Assembly (NCBI RefSeq): GCF_001273775.1
Contig: NZ_CP011801.1
Span: 1,280,001-1,344,000 of the forward strand
Direction of reading: 5' to 3'
Origin: Nitrospira moscoviensis
Lineage (GTDB): Bacteria > Nitrospirota > Nitrospiria > Nitrospirales > Nitrospiraceae
DNA: 64,000 nt
Shown: piece by piece, positions 52,137 through 61,218 of the stretch
How positions within the stretch are numbered: the stretch's first letter is position 1
How the letters are laid out: each line of letters starts with the position of its first letter
Made by a program: the position numbers and the translations under genes
Notes under the pieces: model-generated
What the model was told of the DNA's origin: nothing
The model's database searches: none
The model's input: only the letters and a program-made list of their open reading frames with translations

Positions 52137-53462
52137 TCAGGAACGGAGACCCGCCACGATGGCTTCTGCGCATCGTCCGGCGCTGACGAGCGCGCTTTCC
52201 ACATTCGCCGGCCAGCCCGTGTCCGTCCAAGGGCCTGCGACCAGAAGATTCATGCAGGGACTTTGTTGAATCGGTCTGAGCCGGGCCGTGCCGGGCTCCA
52301 GCGACAGGGCGGCCGATCCATGATGAACCACGGTCACCGAGCGGATATCGCACGGGCCTATGACCGCGCGCAGCGCCGTGATTGCCTCGGAGCCGAGCGT
52401 CGCCAGTCGGTCGTCGGGCAGTCGGTCGGTCGACGCGTCCGCGGTGATCGTCAGCCGGCAGCGGATCTCTTGCGAACTATAAGCGGAGACCGTCATCCGA
52501 TGAAACGGCTGGTCGGCCAGCAGGAGCAATCGAGGAGGGCGAGCCGCGGAGCGACAGATCGCCTCGACAACGGTTTCCTCCAGCATGCGCAACTCGCCGA
52601 TCTGTGCGAAATAGGCGTAGCGCGTCAGCAGCCGCTCGGGCAACAGTGCCGGGAACGAGCGGAGCGGGACGGCGGCGACGTATCGTGCCGCGTGGAGTTC
52701 CGTCTGGCTTTCCGTCCGCAGGCCGGCGACGCCCGCCGTATCGAAGCGGAGCAGTGGCCGGCTCTTGAGCCGCCGGACTTCGCCGCCCATCCCTTCGACC
52801 TCGCGGCGCAGCGGCGTCACCAACCGCTCCTCTATCGAGCCGCGCAAGGCGGTGAGTCTGGCGTCCATCGCCTGGCCGAGGAAGAGGGTGGAGAGCAGGT
52901 GGACGAAGACGGCGGCCGAAAGGCGGGTCAAACTGTTGCCGGTCAACCACAGCACCAGCGGGTGCCAGACATACGTCCGCGCCTGTTGGCTTTGCCCGAT
53001 CGAAGCCAGCCACTCATCCGCCACCCGATTGTCCAAATCAGATGGAAGGGCTGCCGCCTGCTCCCAGATCTGTTCCAGGTGGGAAAACAGCCGCCACCGA
53101 TCATGCCAGCCGAGGCCGCGGAAGTTGAAGAGGCTTGTCATCCACTGCAGCGCTCCGGGCAGGTGGCTGGAGCGGTAGGCGGCGACGCGGCCGTTGGGAA
53201 GCAGAAATTCGAGCGGCACCGGGCGGTCTCCCGCCGCAGGCTGGCCGTGCTCCAGTGCGCGCAGCAGCCGCCAGGTTTCCTGGTGCCGTCCGAACACGAT
53301 CGGCGCGTCATCGGAGGGGTTGCACTGGAAGCCGTCCTGCCAGTCCGGATGATCGAGGAGGGTGATTCGACAGCCGTGCCGTCCCAGATAGTAGGCGGCG
53401 GCCAGTCCGGTGAGTCCGGCGCCGAGAATCAAGACAGACCGTGCGGCAGCGTGCGCGGTCAC
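52137..53462 (-). CDS. hpnE: Hydroxysqualene dehydroxylase HpnE
   Basis: 441 aa FAD-dependent amine-oxidase-like protein. SVLILGAGLTGLAAAYYLGR is the N-terminal dinucleotide fold, and LLVAGPWTDTGWPANVESAL is the C-terminal FAD contact. In the hopanoid route it converts hydroxysqualene (from HpnD) to squalene. The GTG start overlaps the hpnD stop by 4 nt. Last gene of a four-gene operon. Confidence 0.92.
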   Translation of the reverse strand: MTAHAAARSVLILGAGLTGLAAAYYLGRHGCRITLLDHPDWQDGFQCNPSDDAPIVFGRHQETWRLLRALEHGQPAAGDRPVPLEFLLPNGRVAAYRSSHLPGALQWMTSLFNFRGLGWHDRWRLFSHLEQIWEQAAALPSDLDNRVADEWLASIGQSQQARTYVWHPLVLWLTGNSLTRLSAAVFVHLLSTLFLGQAMDARLTALRGSIEERLVTPLRREVEGMGGEVRRLKSRPLLRFDTAGVAGLRTESQTELHAARYVAAVPLRSFPALLPERLLTRYAYFAQIGELRMLEETVVEAICRSAARPPRLLLLADQPFHRMTVSAYSSQEIRCRLTITADASTDRLPDDRLATLGSEAITALRAVIGPCDIRSVTVVHHGSAALSLEPGTARLRPIQQSPCMNLLVAGPWTDTGWPANVESALVSAGRCAEAIVAGLRS

Positions 53463-54319
53463 GAGAACCGTGAACGGAGCCAGATGCCCAACGCGACCGC
53501 CAACCGGTGCGATGTGGACAGACCGATGCGCGGGCCGAATACCTGATAGTCCGACTGCTCGATCTTCCTCAAAATGCGGCTGTAGACGCCGCGCATGATC
53601 TCCGCCACCGTGAGGGCCTGGCGCTCTCGGCGCGAGAGGCCGGCGAGGGCCGCACGGGCTTTGTCATAATAATGGCGCGCCCGCGCGCTTTCCTGTTGCA
53701 TCAAGTGCTTGAACTCCGGCGAATAGGTCCGCCGCAGCATCTCCTTCTCCGGATATTTGCACGCGCGCAGGTCGTCCAAAGGCAGATAGATACGCCCTTG
53801 CTCCGCATCGGCTCCGACGTCCCGCAGGATGTTGGTGAGTTGAAACGCCATGCCGAGATCCACGGCATAATCCTGCGCGCGCGGCGACGTCACCCCGAAA
53901 ATGTGGAGGCAGATCAGACCCACCACCGAGGCGACGCGATAGCAATACAACGACAGCTCGTCGAACGTGACGTAGCGGTTGTGCAGGAGGTCCATCTCGA
54001 CGCCCTTGATCAGCTCTTCGAAGTAGGCCTTCGGGATGCCGAGCGTCTTCACATGATGCGCGAGGCTCACGGCAATCGGGGAGATCGGTTTCCCCTTGTA
54101 CACCTCATCCAGTTCGGCTCGCCAGCGCTTCACTTCCTCCTGAGGGTTGCTGCCGGCCGGCGGCTCGTCCACCGCGCTGTCCACCGCCTTGCAGAAGGCG
54201 TAGACCGTATACATCGCGTCGCGGCGGGCTTTCGGTAGAAAGAGGAACGAGTAATAGAAGTTGCTGCCGCTTTTTTTGGTGTAGGCGGTGCAATAGGCTT
54301 GCGAATCGGCGGCGGTCAT
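53459..54319 (-). CDS. hpnD: Presqualene diphosphate synthase HpnD
   Basis: 286 aa, the family length. It condenses two farnesyl diphosphates. FLFLPKARRDAMYTVYAFCK and AVDSAVDE hold the first acidic motif (slightly divergent from DxxxD), and LGMAFQLTNILRDVGADAEQ the second; RIYLPLDDL follows. ATG 54319 overlaps the stop of the cobalamin-binding-like gene by 4 nt. HpnC and squalene-hopene cyclase are not in the window. Confidence 0.94.
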   Translation of the reverse strand: MTAADSQAYCTAYTKKSGSNFYYSFLFLPKARRDAMYTVYAFCKAVDSAVDEPPAGSNPQEEVKRWRAELDEVYKGKPISPIAVSLAHHVKTLGIPKAYFEELIKGVEMDLLHNRYVTFDELSLYCYRVASVVGLICLHIFGVTSPRAQDYAVDLGMAFQLTNILRDVGADAEQGRIYLPLDDLRACKYPEKEMLRRTYSPEFKHLMQQESARARHYYDKARAALAGLSRRERQALTVAEIMRGVYSRILRKIEQSDYQVFGPRIGLSTSHRLAVALGIWLRSRFS

Positions 54320-55254
54320 GTCGGCGATTCCATCGCGAGGGCCGCGGGCTCCACCGTCACGGCGCGTGCCGGATCGAGCGGCCGGCGCGGGTCCGGGTGC
54401 AGGATATCGGCCAGGAGTTCCACCCCGTCCACCAGCCGGGGCCCTGGCCGACTGAAATAAGAGGCGGCGTCCACTGCGTAGAGCGTGGCTCCCAGGTGCC
54501 CGGCGCGGCTCCACTGACTGCGGACGCCGTCGGCCTGCCCCAATTCCCTTATCGTCCGGTCGACGGAATAACCGCACGGCATGATCGCGAGGATGTCCGG
54601 CCGCGCCGCGGCGACGGCTTGCCAGGTCGTTTCGCGCGACGGCGCATGCTTCACGCCCAGCACATCATGGCCGCCGGCCAACGCCGCCATTTCGGGGACC
54701 CAGTGTCCGGCGACATATAAAGGATCGAGCCATTCCAGGCACGCGAGGCGCGGCCGCGGCCTCCCCGACACCCGCGCGGCGATCCGGTCGAGCCGCTCTT
54801 TCAGCGAACGCACGAAGGCCTCGCCCCGATCCACCCGTCCGACTGCTTGCGCGACCCGCTTCACATCGTTGAGCACGTCGGTCAGTGAGGAGGGACTGAA
54901 CGTCAACACAAGCGGCTCCGACGGCAGCGAGCGAACGGCCTCGGCGAGTTGATCGGGGGTGACGGCGCAGACATGGCAGAGGTCCTGGGTCAGGATCAGG
55001 TCCGGCTGCGCCCGGCGGAACGCGTTCTCATTCAACCGATAGAGCCGCCGCCCCGCCGCGGCCAGTTGTTTCACCTGCCCGTCGATCTCTCGGCTGGAGG
55101 CGGGCTCTTTGCCGACTACCGGCTCGATCATGACCGGGACGTGCCGGACCGAATCCGGGTAGTCGCATTCGTGGCTGATGCCCACCAACTGCTCGGCCAG
55201 GCCGAGCGCGGCGACGATTTCGGTGACGCCTGGGACGAGCGAGCAGATTCTCAT
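54316..55254 (-). CDS. Cobalamin-binding-like (BtuF-type) protein without signal peptide
   Basis: 312 aa. ICSLVPGVTEIVAALGLAEQ and LVGISHECDYPDSVRHVPVM, the DLILTQDLCHVCAV segment and the paired-lobe length are typical of BtuF/FepB-type binding proteins. There is no signal peptide, so it should be cytoplasmic, as in a known subgroup labelled cobalamin-binding protein. It is tied by 4-nt overlaps to the HAD gene upstream and hpnD downstream. A B12 role would fit the class II ribonucleotide reductase nearby, but the reason for its place in a hopanoid operon is not clear. Confidence 0.85.
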   Translation of the reverse strand: MRICSLVPGVTEIVAALGLAEQLVGISHECDYPDSVRHVPVMIEPVVGKEPASSREIDGQVKQLAAAGRRLYRLNENAFRRAQPDLILTQDLCHVCAVTPDQLAEAVRSLPSEPLVLTFSPSSLTDVLNDVKRVAQAVGRVDRGEAFVRSLKERLDRIAARVSGRPRPRLACLEWLDPLYVAGHWVPEMAALAGGHDVLGVKHAPSRETTWQAVAAARPDILAIMPCGYSVDRTIRELGQADGVRSQWSRAGHLGATLYAVDAASYFSRPGPRLVDGVELLADILHPDPRRPLDPARAVTVEPAALAMESPT

Positions 55255-55937
55255 GGCAGTCCCGGCCAGAGTCGGCCCCGCAGCTCGGCAAGGCTGATCT
55301 CATGGAGTCCATGCGCGATCGCATGGGCTTCGTGTAGATCCTGAACGGTATGCGTGTTGGCGACCGCCAGCACTTTCATGCCGGCCGCTCTGGCCGCTCT
55401 GATGCCGGGCAGCGAATCCTCGATCACCAAACAGGCGGCCGGCGGGATGGCCGATCCATGCGCCCGGTTCAGTCCGCTCAAGGCATGGAGGAACGGTTCG
55501 GGATCGGGTTTGCCCCGGGTCACGTCTTCTGCGCTCGTGATGTGACAGAAGGCTTTGCGGATCCCGGCTTGCTCCAGAATCAATTCAATTTCCGTCCGCA
55601 ACGCCCCGGACGCGATCGCGAGCGGATAGGCCGCCGAGGCTTCCTCGACGAAGGCCGTGACGCCTGGAAAAATGACGAGGTGATCCGTGATGGAGGTCAG
55701 GTAGGCCTCCGCTTTTTTCTGCATGAGGTCCTGAACGAACGAAGGCGGAGCCGGACGTCCGTTGACGCGGAGAGCCTCGAGAATGCAGCCCCGATCGTCG
55801 AACCCCAAATAATTGGCGTAGTAATCGGACTCCGTCAGGGTAATGCCGATGTCGTGCAGCGTCCGGCGCAGTCCTTCGAAGTGCAGCGGCTCCGTGTCGG
55901 CGATGACGCCGTCAAAGTCGAAGATCAGGGCGCGCAT
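55251..55937 (-). CDS. HAD-superfamily phosphatase (beta-phosphoglucomutase-like)
   Basis: 228 aa. Motif I LIFDFDGVIADTEPLHFEG (nucleophile Asp8), motif II Ser in LAIASGALRTEI, Lys in RGKPDPEPFLHAL and motif IV CLVIEDSLPGIRAARAAGM are complete. Subfamily I cap. The substrate is a small phosphate ester of unknown identity. ATG 55937 starts the protein at the Asp motif; it is the first gene of the operon leading to hpnD/hpnE. Confidence 0.93.
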   Translation of the reverse strand: MRALIFDFDGVIADTEPLHFEGLRRTLHDIGITLTESDYYANYLGFDDRGCILEALRVNGRPAPPSFVQDLMQKKAEAYLTSITDHLVIFPGVTAFVEEASAAYPLAIASGALRTEIELILEQAGIRKAFCHITSAEDVTRGKPDPEPFLHALSGLNRAHGSAIPPAACLVIEDSLPGIRAARAAGMKVLAVANTHTVQDLHEAHAIAHGLHEISLAELRGRLWPGLP

Positions 55938-56052
55938 GGACTCCTTAATCGGATGAGGTGGCCTGAGAAATGCGGGCGGCATTATAGCACAGGGGGCGGC
56001 GGCCCCGGCTGGTGCCGCCGCCCCCTGTGCGCGACCGACTCTGCCGGCGGCG

Positions 56053-56793
56053 TTACGGCTTCAACTTCAGCCGTTGTTCTCCGATCCACCCCTTGGCACC
56101 CTCGTCGCTGCGAACGGAATAGACCCATCCGCTCGGTTGAAGGTCTCCATCCAGAATCGTCAGGGTGGCTCCCGGGCGAACGGTGGGACCGGGTTTTGTG
56201 CCGGCGGGATCCTGCATCAGCGTGATCATATCTCCCGGCGTTCCGGGCGCGAGCACCGCCGTCACTTTTTGTCCTTCCCCGAACAGCGGCGACGGTGAGG
56301 CCACAACGGAAGGCGCCGCGGCAGGCGGAGCCGCCGGTGCGGAAGCCGAGGGGTTTGGGGCCGCGGGCGCCGGCTGAGGCGCCGGAGAGGGGGTCGGCAC
56401 CGAAGCCGGCGCAGAGGCCTGAGGCGGTGGGGAGGCCGGTGCCGGGCCGGAGGCGCCCGGCGTGGGCACGGAAGGGGCCGGCCGTGTCGTGACAGGCGGC
56501 TGCTGGGCCGGCATCGGTGATTCGCCGAGCAGAGGACCGAGGAGATCCGTGATCATCTCCGGCTCCATCGCGACGTAGGCGCCGCCGGCAACCAGGAGCA
56601 GTAACAGCAGCCACATGATCGGTCGGCCGCCCGATTTTTTCGGCGATTTCATCGGAGAGGAGGATCGGACATTCGTCGTCTGTTCCAGTTCCTCTTCGGT
56701 AAATTCCAAATCCGGCTCGGGCTGGCGCGCGAACAGGAGACTCCACCGCAGAGGACTCCCGGCCAACGACAAGCCTGCAGTTCCAGCGGACAT
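56053..56793 (-). CDS. Membrane-anchored protein with Pro-rich linker and SH3-like domain
   Basis: 246 aa. A charged N-terminus is followed by one membrane helix (IMWLLLLLLVAGGAYVAM, ~60-77), a ~90-residue Pro/Ala/Ser linker and a C-terminal SH3b-like domain (PGPTVRPGATLTILDGDLQP, GWVYSVRSDEGAKGWIGEQR). It probably spans from the cytoplasm into the periplasm to bind cell-wall or protein ligands. GGGAGGTG lies just before ATG 56793; the frame to 56853 is not needed. Confidence 0.75.
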   Translation of the reverse strand: MSAGTAGLSLAGSPLRWSLLFARQPEPDLEFTEEELEQTTNVRSSSPMKSPKKSGGRPIMWLLLLLLVAGGAYVAMEPEMITDLLGPLLGESPMPAQQPPVTTRPAPSVPTPGASGPAPASPPPQASAPASVPTPSPAPQPAPAAPNPSASAPAAPPAAAPSVVASPSPLFGEGQKVTAVLAPGTPGDMITLMQDPAGTKPGPTVRPGATLTILDGDLQPSGWVYSVRSDEGAKGWIGEQRLKLKP

Positions 56794-56936
56794 CGAACAC
56801 CTCCCTGTGGCGATCGGAATCTGATACAAGGCTGGGAAATTACTTATCACCAAGCCCCCGAGGAGTCAATTTTTGTGAGGCAATTCCACCGGATGATTCC
56901 CGGCCATCGGCGTGGCCGCTCGGGCTGTTCAAAAAG

Positions 56937-57112
56937 GCCGTCCAGCAAGGCCGCAGCAAGCGAAGAGGCGAAGCGTACTCTGGGCCGTACGTTGAGCCTC
57001 CGAGGTTCACGCCGCGCCGAATAAGGCGCGGCACGTTTGTGAACGCCGCCGAGATGGTGAGGCGGCAGTGTCCCCTGCAAGAACGCCGCTGGCGGGCTTT
57101 TTCAACCGCCTG
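56937..57112. repeat. MITE-like element with imperfect terminal inverted repeats
   Basis: GTTCAAAAAGGCCGTCCAGC at the left and GCTGGCGGGCTTTTTCAACC at the right pair with a few mismatches, bounding about 175 bp with further internal stems (GTACTCTGGGCCGTAC; GCCGCGCCGAATAAGGCGCGGC). There is no open frame. It touches the stop codon of the ribonucleotide reductase gene. I recall similar elements from Nitrospira intergenic regions, a memory not checked here. Confidence 0.65.
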
Positions 57113-58846
57113 TCAGCAGGACTGCACGTGCGTACAGGCCAGCACTTGGTGCGCTCGGCTGCCCGACCGGTAGACCGTCAAGCCTTTGCATCCTAACTCA
57201 TGCGCCAGTTGAAAGGCGGCGGCTACATCTTTCGGCGTGGCGGTCGGCGGCAGGTTGATCGTCTTCGAGACGCCGCTGTCGCTGGAACGTTGGAACACGG
57301 CCTGCATGCGGACATGGTGCGCCGGAGAAATATCGTGCGCGGTCACGAACAGGCGCCGCATGTCTTCCGGGATCTGCGTCAGGTGCCGGATCGATTCGCT
57401 GTGCGCCATTTCCCGGCGCAGCGTCTCGAGCGCCAGGCCGCGGGCGCGGGCTTGCTTCAAGAATTCCGGATGGAAGCTCTCAAGGCGGATGTCTTCCATG
57501 ATCGTGCGGGTCACGCTGATGCCGTACAGCGGTTCGATGCCGGCCGAGCAGTCGGCGATGATGCTGATCGTGCCGGTGGGCGCGATGGTCGTCACCGTGG
57601 CGTTGCGCCGCCGACGTCCTTCGTCCTGGAGCCGGCTGCCCTGATAAGCCGGGAAGACGCCACGCTCGGTCGCCAACTGCTCCGAGGCCGCGTGGGCCTG
57701 CGACTGAATCGCCCGCATGAGCTGATCGCCCACTTTGAGCGCCTCCTCCGTGTCGTAAGGGATGCCGAGCCGGATCAGCAGATCGGCAAAGCCCATGATG
57801 CCCAGACCGATTTTCCGCGTCAGCTTCGTCTGCCGGTCGATGGCCGGCAGCGGAAACCGGGTGCGATCCAGCACGTCGTCGAGAAACCGCACGGTGAGCG
57901 GGACAATCGCCGCCAACATGTCGTAGTCGATGGCGCGGCCGTCGCGGGTGAGACAGCGCGCCACGTTGATCGATCCGAGCGTGCAGGATTCGTAGCCCAG
58001 CAGCGGCTGCTCCCCGCAGGGATTCGTGGCTTCGATGGATCCCAACTGCGGCGTCGGATTGGCCCGGTTGATCGTATCCAGAAACACGACGCCCGGTTCG
58101 CCGGATTGCCAGGCGGCTTCCACCAATCGATTGAAGACCAGCGCCGCGGGCAGCCGCTTGACGGGCCGCTTGGTCCGGGGATTGACCAAGGCGTACCTCC
58201 GGCTGTGGCGGACAGCTTCCATGAACTCGTCCGTCAGGCCGACGGACAAGTTGAAGTTCGTCATCTCCATCGGATTCTGCTTCAGCGCGATGAACTCCAG
58301 AATGTCGGGATGGTCCACGCGCAGGATGCCCATGTTCGCGCCGCGCCGGGTGCCGCCCTGTTTGATGACGTCGGTGGACAGATTGAAGACACGCATGAAC
58401 GACACCGGTCCGGAGGCGGCGCCGCTCGTGGTGGCGACGGCGTCCGCCGCCGGCCGGAGACGGCTGAAGGAAAATCCGGTGCCGCCGCCGGACTGGTGGA
58501 TGAGGGCCTGGTACTTGACCGCGTCGAAAATCGATTCCAGCGAATCGTCGACCGGCAGCACGAAGCAGGCCGACAATTGCTGCAGCGGGCGGCCGGCGTT
58601 CATCAGCGTGGGCGAATTCGGCAAAAACGTCCGGGAGGCCATCACGTCGTAAAAGCGGCGCGCGGCGAGAGCCAGGCGCGTCCCCGGCGGATAGAGGCGT
58701 TCCGCCGACGCGATGTCCGCAGCGACCCGCTGGAATAACGCGGCCGGCGTTTCGGTGACGACGCCCTTGGCGTCCCGCGCCAGGTAGCGCTGGCGCAGCA
58801 CCGTGCGGGCGTTCGGCGTGAGTCGGGGCGATAGCGGTCTGGTCAT
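57113..58846 (-). CDS. nrdJ: Adenosylcobalamin-dependent (class II) ribonucleotide reductase
   Basis: 577 aa, the short class II form. FLPNSPTLMNAG and QLSACFVLPVDDSLESIF (active-site Cys), TNFNLSVGLT, the radical loop NPCGEQPLLGYESCTLGSIN, IAPTGTISIIADCSAGIEP and the C-terminal redox pair in CTHVQSC are present. It makes deoxynucleotides with B12 and without oxygen. ATG 58846 is used. It links to the cobalamin-binding-like gene in the next operon. Confidence 0.94.
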   Translation of the reverse strand: MTRPLSPRLTPNARTVLRQRYLARDAKGVVTETPAALFQRVAADIASAERLYPPGTRLALAARRFYDVMASRTFLPNSPTLMNAGRPLQQLSACFVLPVDDSLESIFDAVKYQALIHQSGGGTGFSFSRLRPAADAVATTSGAASGPVSFMRVFNLSTDVIKQGGTRRGANMGILRVDHPDILEFIALKQNPMEMTNFNLSVGLTDEFMEAVRHSRRYALVNPRTKRPVKRLPAALVFNRLVEAAWQSGEPGVVFLDTINRANPTPQLGSIEATNPCGEQPLLGYESCTLGSINVARCLTRDGRAIDYDMLAAIVPLTVRFLDDVLDRTRFPLPAIDRQTKLTRKIGLGIMGFADLLIRLGIPYDTEEALKVGDQLMRAIQSQAHAASEQLATERGVFPAYQGSRLQDEGRRRRNATVTTIAPTGTISIIADCSAGIEPLYGISVTRTIMEDIRLESFHPEFLKQARARGLALETLRREMAHSESIRHLTQIPEDMRRLFVTAHDISPAHHVRMQAVFQRSSDSGVSKTINLPPTATPKDVAAAFQLAHELGCKGLTVYRSGSRAHQVLACTHVQSC

Positions 58847-58947
58847 GATGCTACGATTATAGTCCTTTATGGCGGGCAGTACATCGTGGCCGGCTCTTGA
58901 ATCTTGCGGCGGCCGGTAGGCACAATGCCCTCCTCGCGGGCGCCCGT

Positions 58948-59361
58948 ATGAGATCCTATCGCGAAGAGCTCTGGTTTGAAACCGCCACCCGGCGAGCCTA
59001 CATCAACATCACTCCGCGCGTTGAAGCCGTCGTGAGCAAGAGCGGCGTGCGGGAAGGTCTCGTGCTGGTGAACGCCATGCACATCACCGCGAGCGTGTAT
59101 ATCAACGACGACGAGCCGGGGTTGCTGCGGGACTATGACGATTTTCTCGAACGCATGGCGCCGCAGAACGCGGGTTATCGGCATAACGAGACGGGCGAAG
59201 ACAACGGTGACGCGCACATCAAACGGCAGCTCATGGGGCGGGAGGTCGTGGTGGCCATCACCGGCGGCAAGCTCGACGTCGGGCCATGGGAACAAATCTT
59301 TTACGGCGAGTTCGACGGGCGGCGCCGGAAGCGGGTGCTGGTCAAGGTGATCGGTGAGTAG
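58948..59361 (+). CDS. YjbQ/UPF0047 family protein
   Basis: 137 aa. [40 protein letters not shown] and [19 protein letters not shown] are the full YjbQ pattern, a family with weak thiamin-phosphate-synthase-like activity reported for some members. ATG 58948 has no strong ribosome site; the frame extends to 58897. It is divergent from nrdJ. Confidence 0.9.
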   Translation: MRSYREELWFETATRRAYINITPRVEAVVSKSGVREGLVLVNAMHITASVYINDDEPGLLRDYDDFLERMAPQNAGYRHNETGEDNGDAHIKRQLMGREVVVAITGGKLDVGPWEQIFYGEFDGRRRKRVLVKVIGE

Positions 59362-59463
59362 ACGAGCCGGAAGCGCCTTCCCGCTTGCTCCACGTCCGAA
59401 AGTTTGGCAACATGGATTGTGCGCGAGGCCGCGACGCCATGCGCGGACTCGGAAGGAACTTCG

Positions 59464-60477
59464 ATGCTAGCCTGGTCGCGTCCCGATCCGCTCACCCGGG
59501 ATCTTATCCATCTGATCAATGCGCGCCGCCACGATCATGGCGACACCGACGCCGCGATCGACACGCTGCAAGCTTTTCTGGAGCAGGGCCGCGAGCATGA
59601 TCTGCTGACGGTGTTGGCCGCGCTCGACGAGGAGATGGCGGAGTGGCTGTTCGACCTCGTCGCCGAGGCCAGCTGCACCCTGCTGCTGGACGGGCCGGAC
59701 GACGAGAAGCCGTCTTACGCGACGATCGCCGCGTTGGAATTGCCGCTGCAGGCGAATCTCACCGCGCCCCTGAAGCTGAAGATCGATCCGATCGCCACGG
59801 CCGATCTGCTGCACCGGCATCTGCAATTGTCTGCCGGGACCGTGGTCCGTGTGGAGTCCCGGCTGTTGACCGACGCGACGCTCGACATGCTGAACCTCCA
59901 GATGCTCCACGACCATCTGGCGACCGTGGCCGATTCCCGCCGCGCGCAGGCCGTCGCCGCGCGCGTTCATCCGCCGGTGGAAAACACCGCCTTCCTGTTG
60001 TTCGAAGTGATCGGCGCGCCCGATCCGGGATTGCCGGATTCCTGGGAAGACCGGCACCGCCGCGCGATTCTGGAGGGCCTGGTGGAGCAATGTCCCGAGC
60101 TTGCGCGGGCGCCCGATACGATCGACGCGCCGGTCTATGCCGCCTATGCCATGTTCGACGCGCAAAACGCCGTGCGCCTGCATCACCTGGCGGACGAAAC
60201 GGCGGCGGTATGGCGCGAGTTGGACCCGCTGGTGCGGTCACGCACGATCGTTCATCTCCATACCCAATGCGGCAACGGCGTCTACATGCCGGTCTGGACC
60301 GATTTATTCGATCCCGAATTGCCCGAGGAGCATGGCCCGGTCTGGACCTCACCCGACGTCTGGGTCTTCACGGCCGATTTGCCCATCGAATGGCCCGGCG
60401 AGATGCTGACGAATCGCTTGCTCGCCGAAGGCTGCACGCGATTTGAAAATCATATCGTCGAGACGCCTGAAAATTAA
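59464..60477 (+). CDS. Conserved hypothetical protein, 337 aa
   Basis: A soluble acidic helical protein (LAWSRPDPLTRDLIHLINAR, LQAFLEQGREHDLLTVLAAL, VRLHHLADETAAVWRELDPL). No signal peptide or membrane segment. I do not recognise the family. AAGGAA stands 7 nt before ATG 59464, better than the ATG at 59404. It lies between YjbQ and the Cys-rich membrane protein on the same strand. Confidence 0.65.
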   Translation: MLAWSRPDPLTRDLIHLINARRHDHGDTDAAIDTLQAFLEQGREHDLLTVLAALDEEMAEWLFDLVAEASCTLLLDGPDDEKPSYATIAALELPLQANLTAPLKLKIDPIATADLLHRHLQLSAGTVVRVESRLLTDATLDMLNLQMLHDHLATVADSRRAQAVAARVHPPVENTAFLLFEVIGAPDPGLPDSWEDRHRRAILEGLVEQCPELARAPDTIDAPVYAAYAMFDAQNAVRLHHLADETAAVWRELDPLVRSRTIVHLHTQCGNGVYMPVWTDLFDPELPEEHGPVWTSPDVWVFTADLPIEWPGEMLTNRLLAEGCTRFENHIVETPEN

Positions 60478-60562
60478 TCCGACCCTTCGCTCGCCGTTTC
60501 CCTCTGCCTGGAAATATGCGTTTCGGTGATTTTTCTCCGGCTTTGTCCTATCCTCAACTGCG

Positions 60563-61180
60563 ATGAAATCGGCCAGTCCACCAGCGGCGTCCGGCAAGGC
60601 GACGGCGATCCTTGTCTCCCTTGTGGGGCTCATGCTCGTCTGGGGCATTGTATGGGCCAATCTGCCTTCCCAGTACGAGCTTCTGTCGGGGCAACCGAAA
60701 GAGGCGGCGTCGGCGGCGCCGCCGCCCGCCGTTGAGCTGGATCTCAGTATCCCCGGCGTCCCGCCGCCGTCGGTTCGTACGGGAAGACCGAACCCCGAGC
60801 GCTTGTCGGAGCCGGGAAGAGGGCGGGAATTCGCTGGGACGGGCAATGCCCATGCCCGCCAGATCGCCGAAGTGAAATGCGAAGCGGAAGTGCAGCAGGC
60901 CTGTCCCGAGTCGTTGGGCGGTGAAGAGCGGCGCCGCTGCGTCGCGCAACGCATGAAGCAGTTCCCGCCGTTTTGCCAGCAGATCGTCCGGCAGCGGGTG
61001 GTGCGCTGGAAAGCAGCCGAAGGGTACAAGGCCGCGTGCGCCGACGACCTGAAACGGCTTTGTCCGACGGTGGAGCCCGGCGAAGGACCGCTCTTGCAGT
61101 GCCTCCAGGAACACGCGCAGGACATCTCCGAGTCCTGCTATCAAAGCCTGCCGAAGGGACGATTGCTCCTGAGAAGATAG
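60563..61180 (+). CDS. Membrane-anchored Cys-rich (GLG1-repeat-like) protein
   Basis: 205 aa. One N-terminal membrane helix (AILVSLVGLMLVWGIVWANL) and a Pro-rich linker precede a periplasmic domain. In it, cysteines fall as CEAEVQQAC...RRCVAQRM...FC and CADDLKRLCPTVEPGEGPLL then QCLQEHAQDISESC. The last block follows the Cys-rich GLG1 repeat pattern. The six or more cysteines imply disulfides outside the cytoplasm. It is convergent with the Ser/Thr kinase gene. Confidence 0.7.
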   Translation: MKSASPPAASGKATAILVSLVGLMLVWGIVWANLPSQYELLSGQPKEAASAAPPPAVELDLSIPGVPPPSVRTGRPNPERLSEPGRGREFAGTGNAHARQIAEVKCEAEVQQACPESLGGEERRRCVAQRMKQFPPFCQQIVRQRVVRWKAAEGYKAACADDLKRLCPTVEPGEGPLLQCLQEHAQDISESCYQSLPKGRLLLRR

Positions 61181-61218
61181 TCGTCGCGCCGCCGCCGGGC
61201 GATCCAATGCGCGCGCCG

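Noticed and set aside
57200..58738. 512-codon plus-strand frame opposite nrdJ
   Set aside because: Antisense to a fully conserved ribonucleotide reductase; low-complexity composition.
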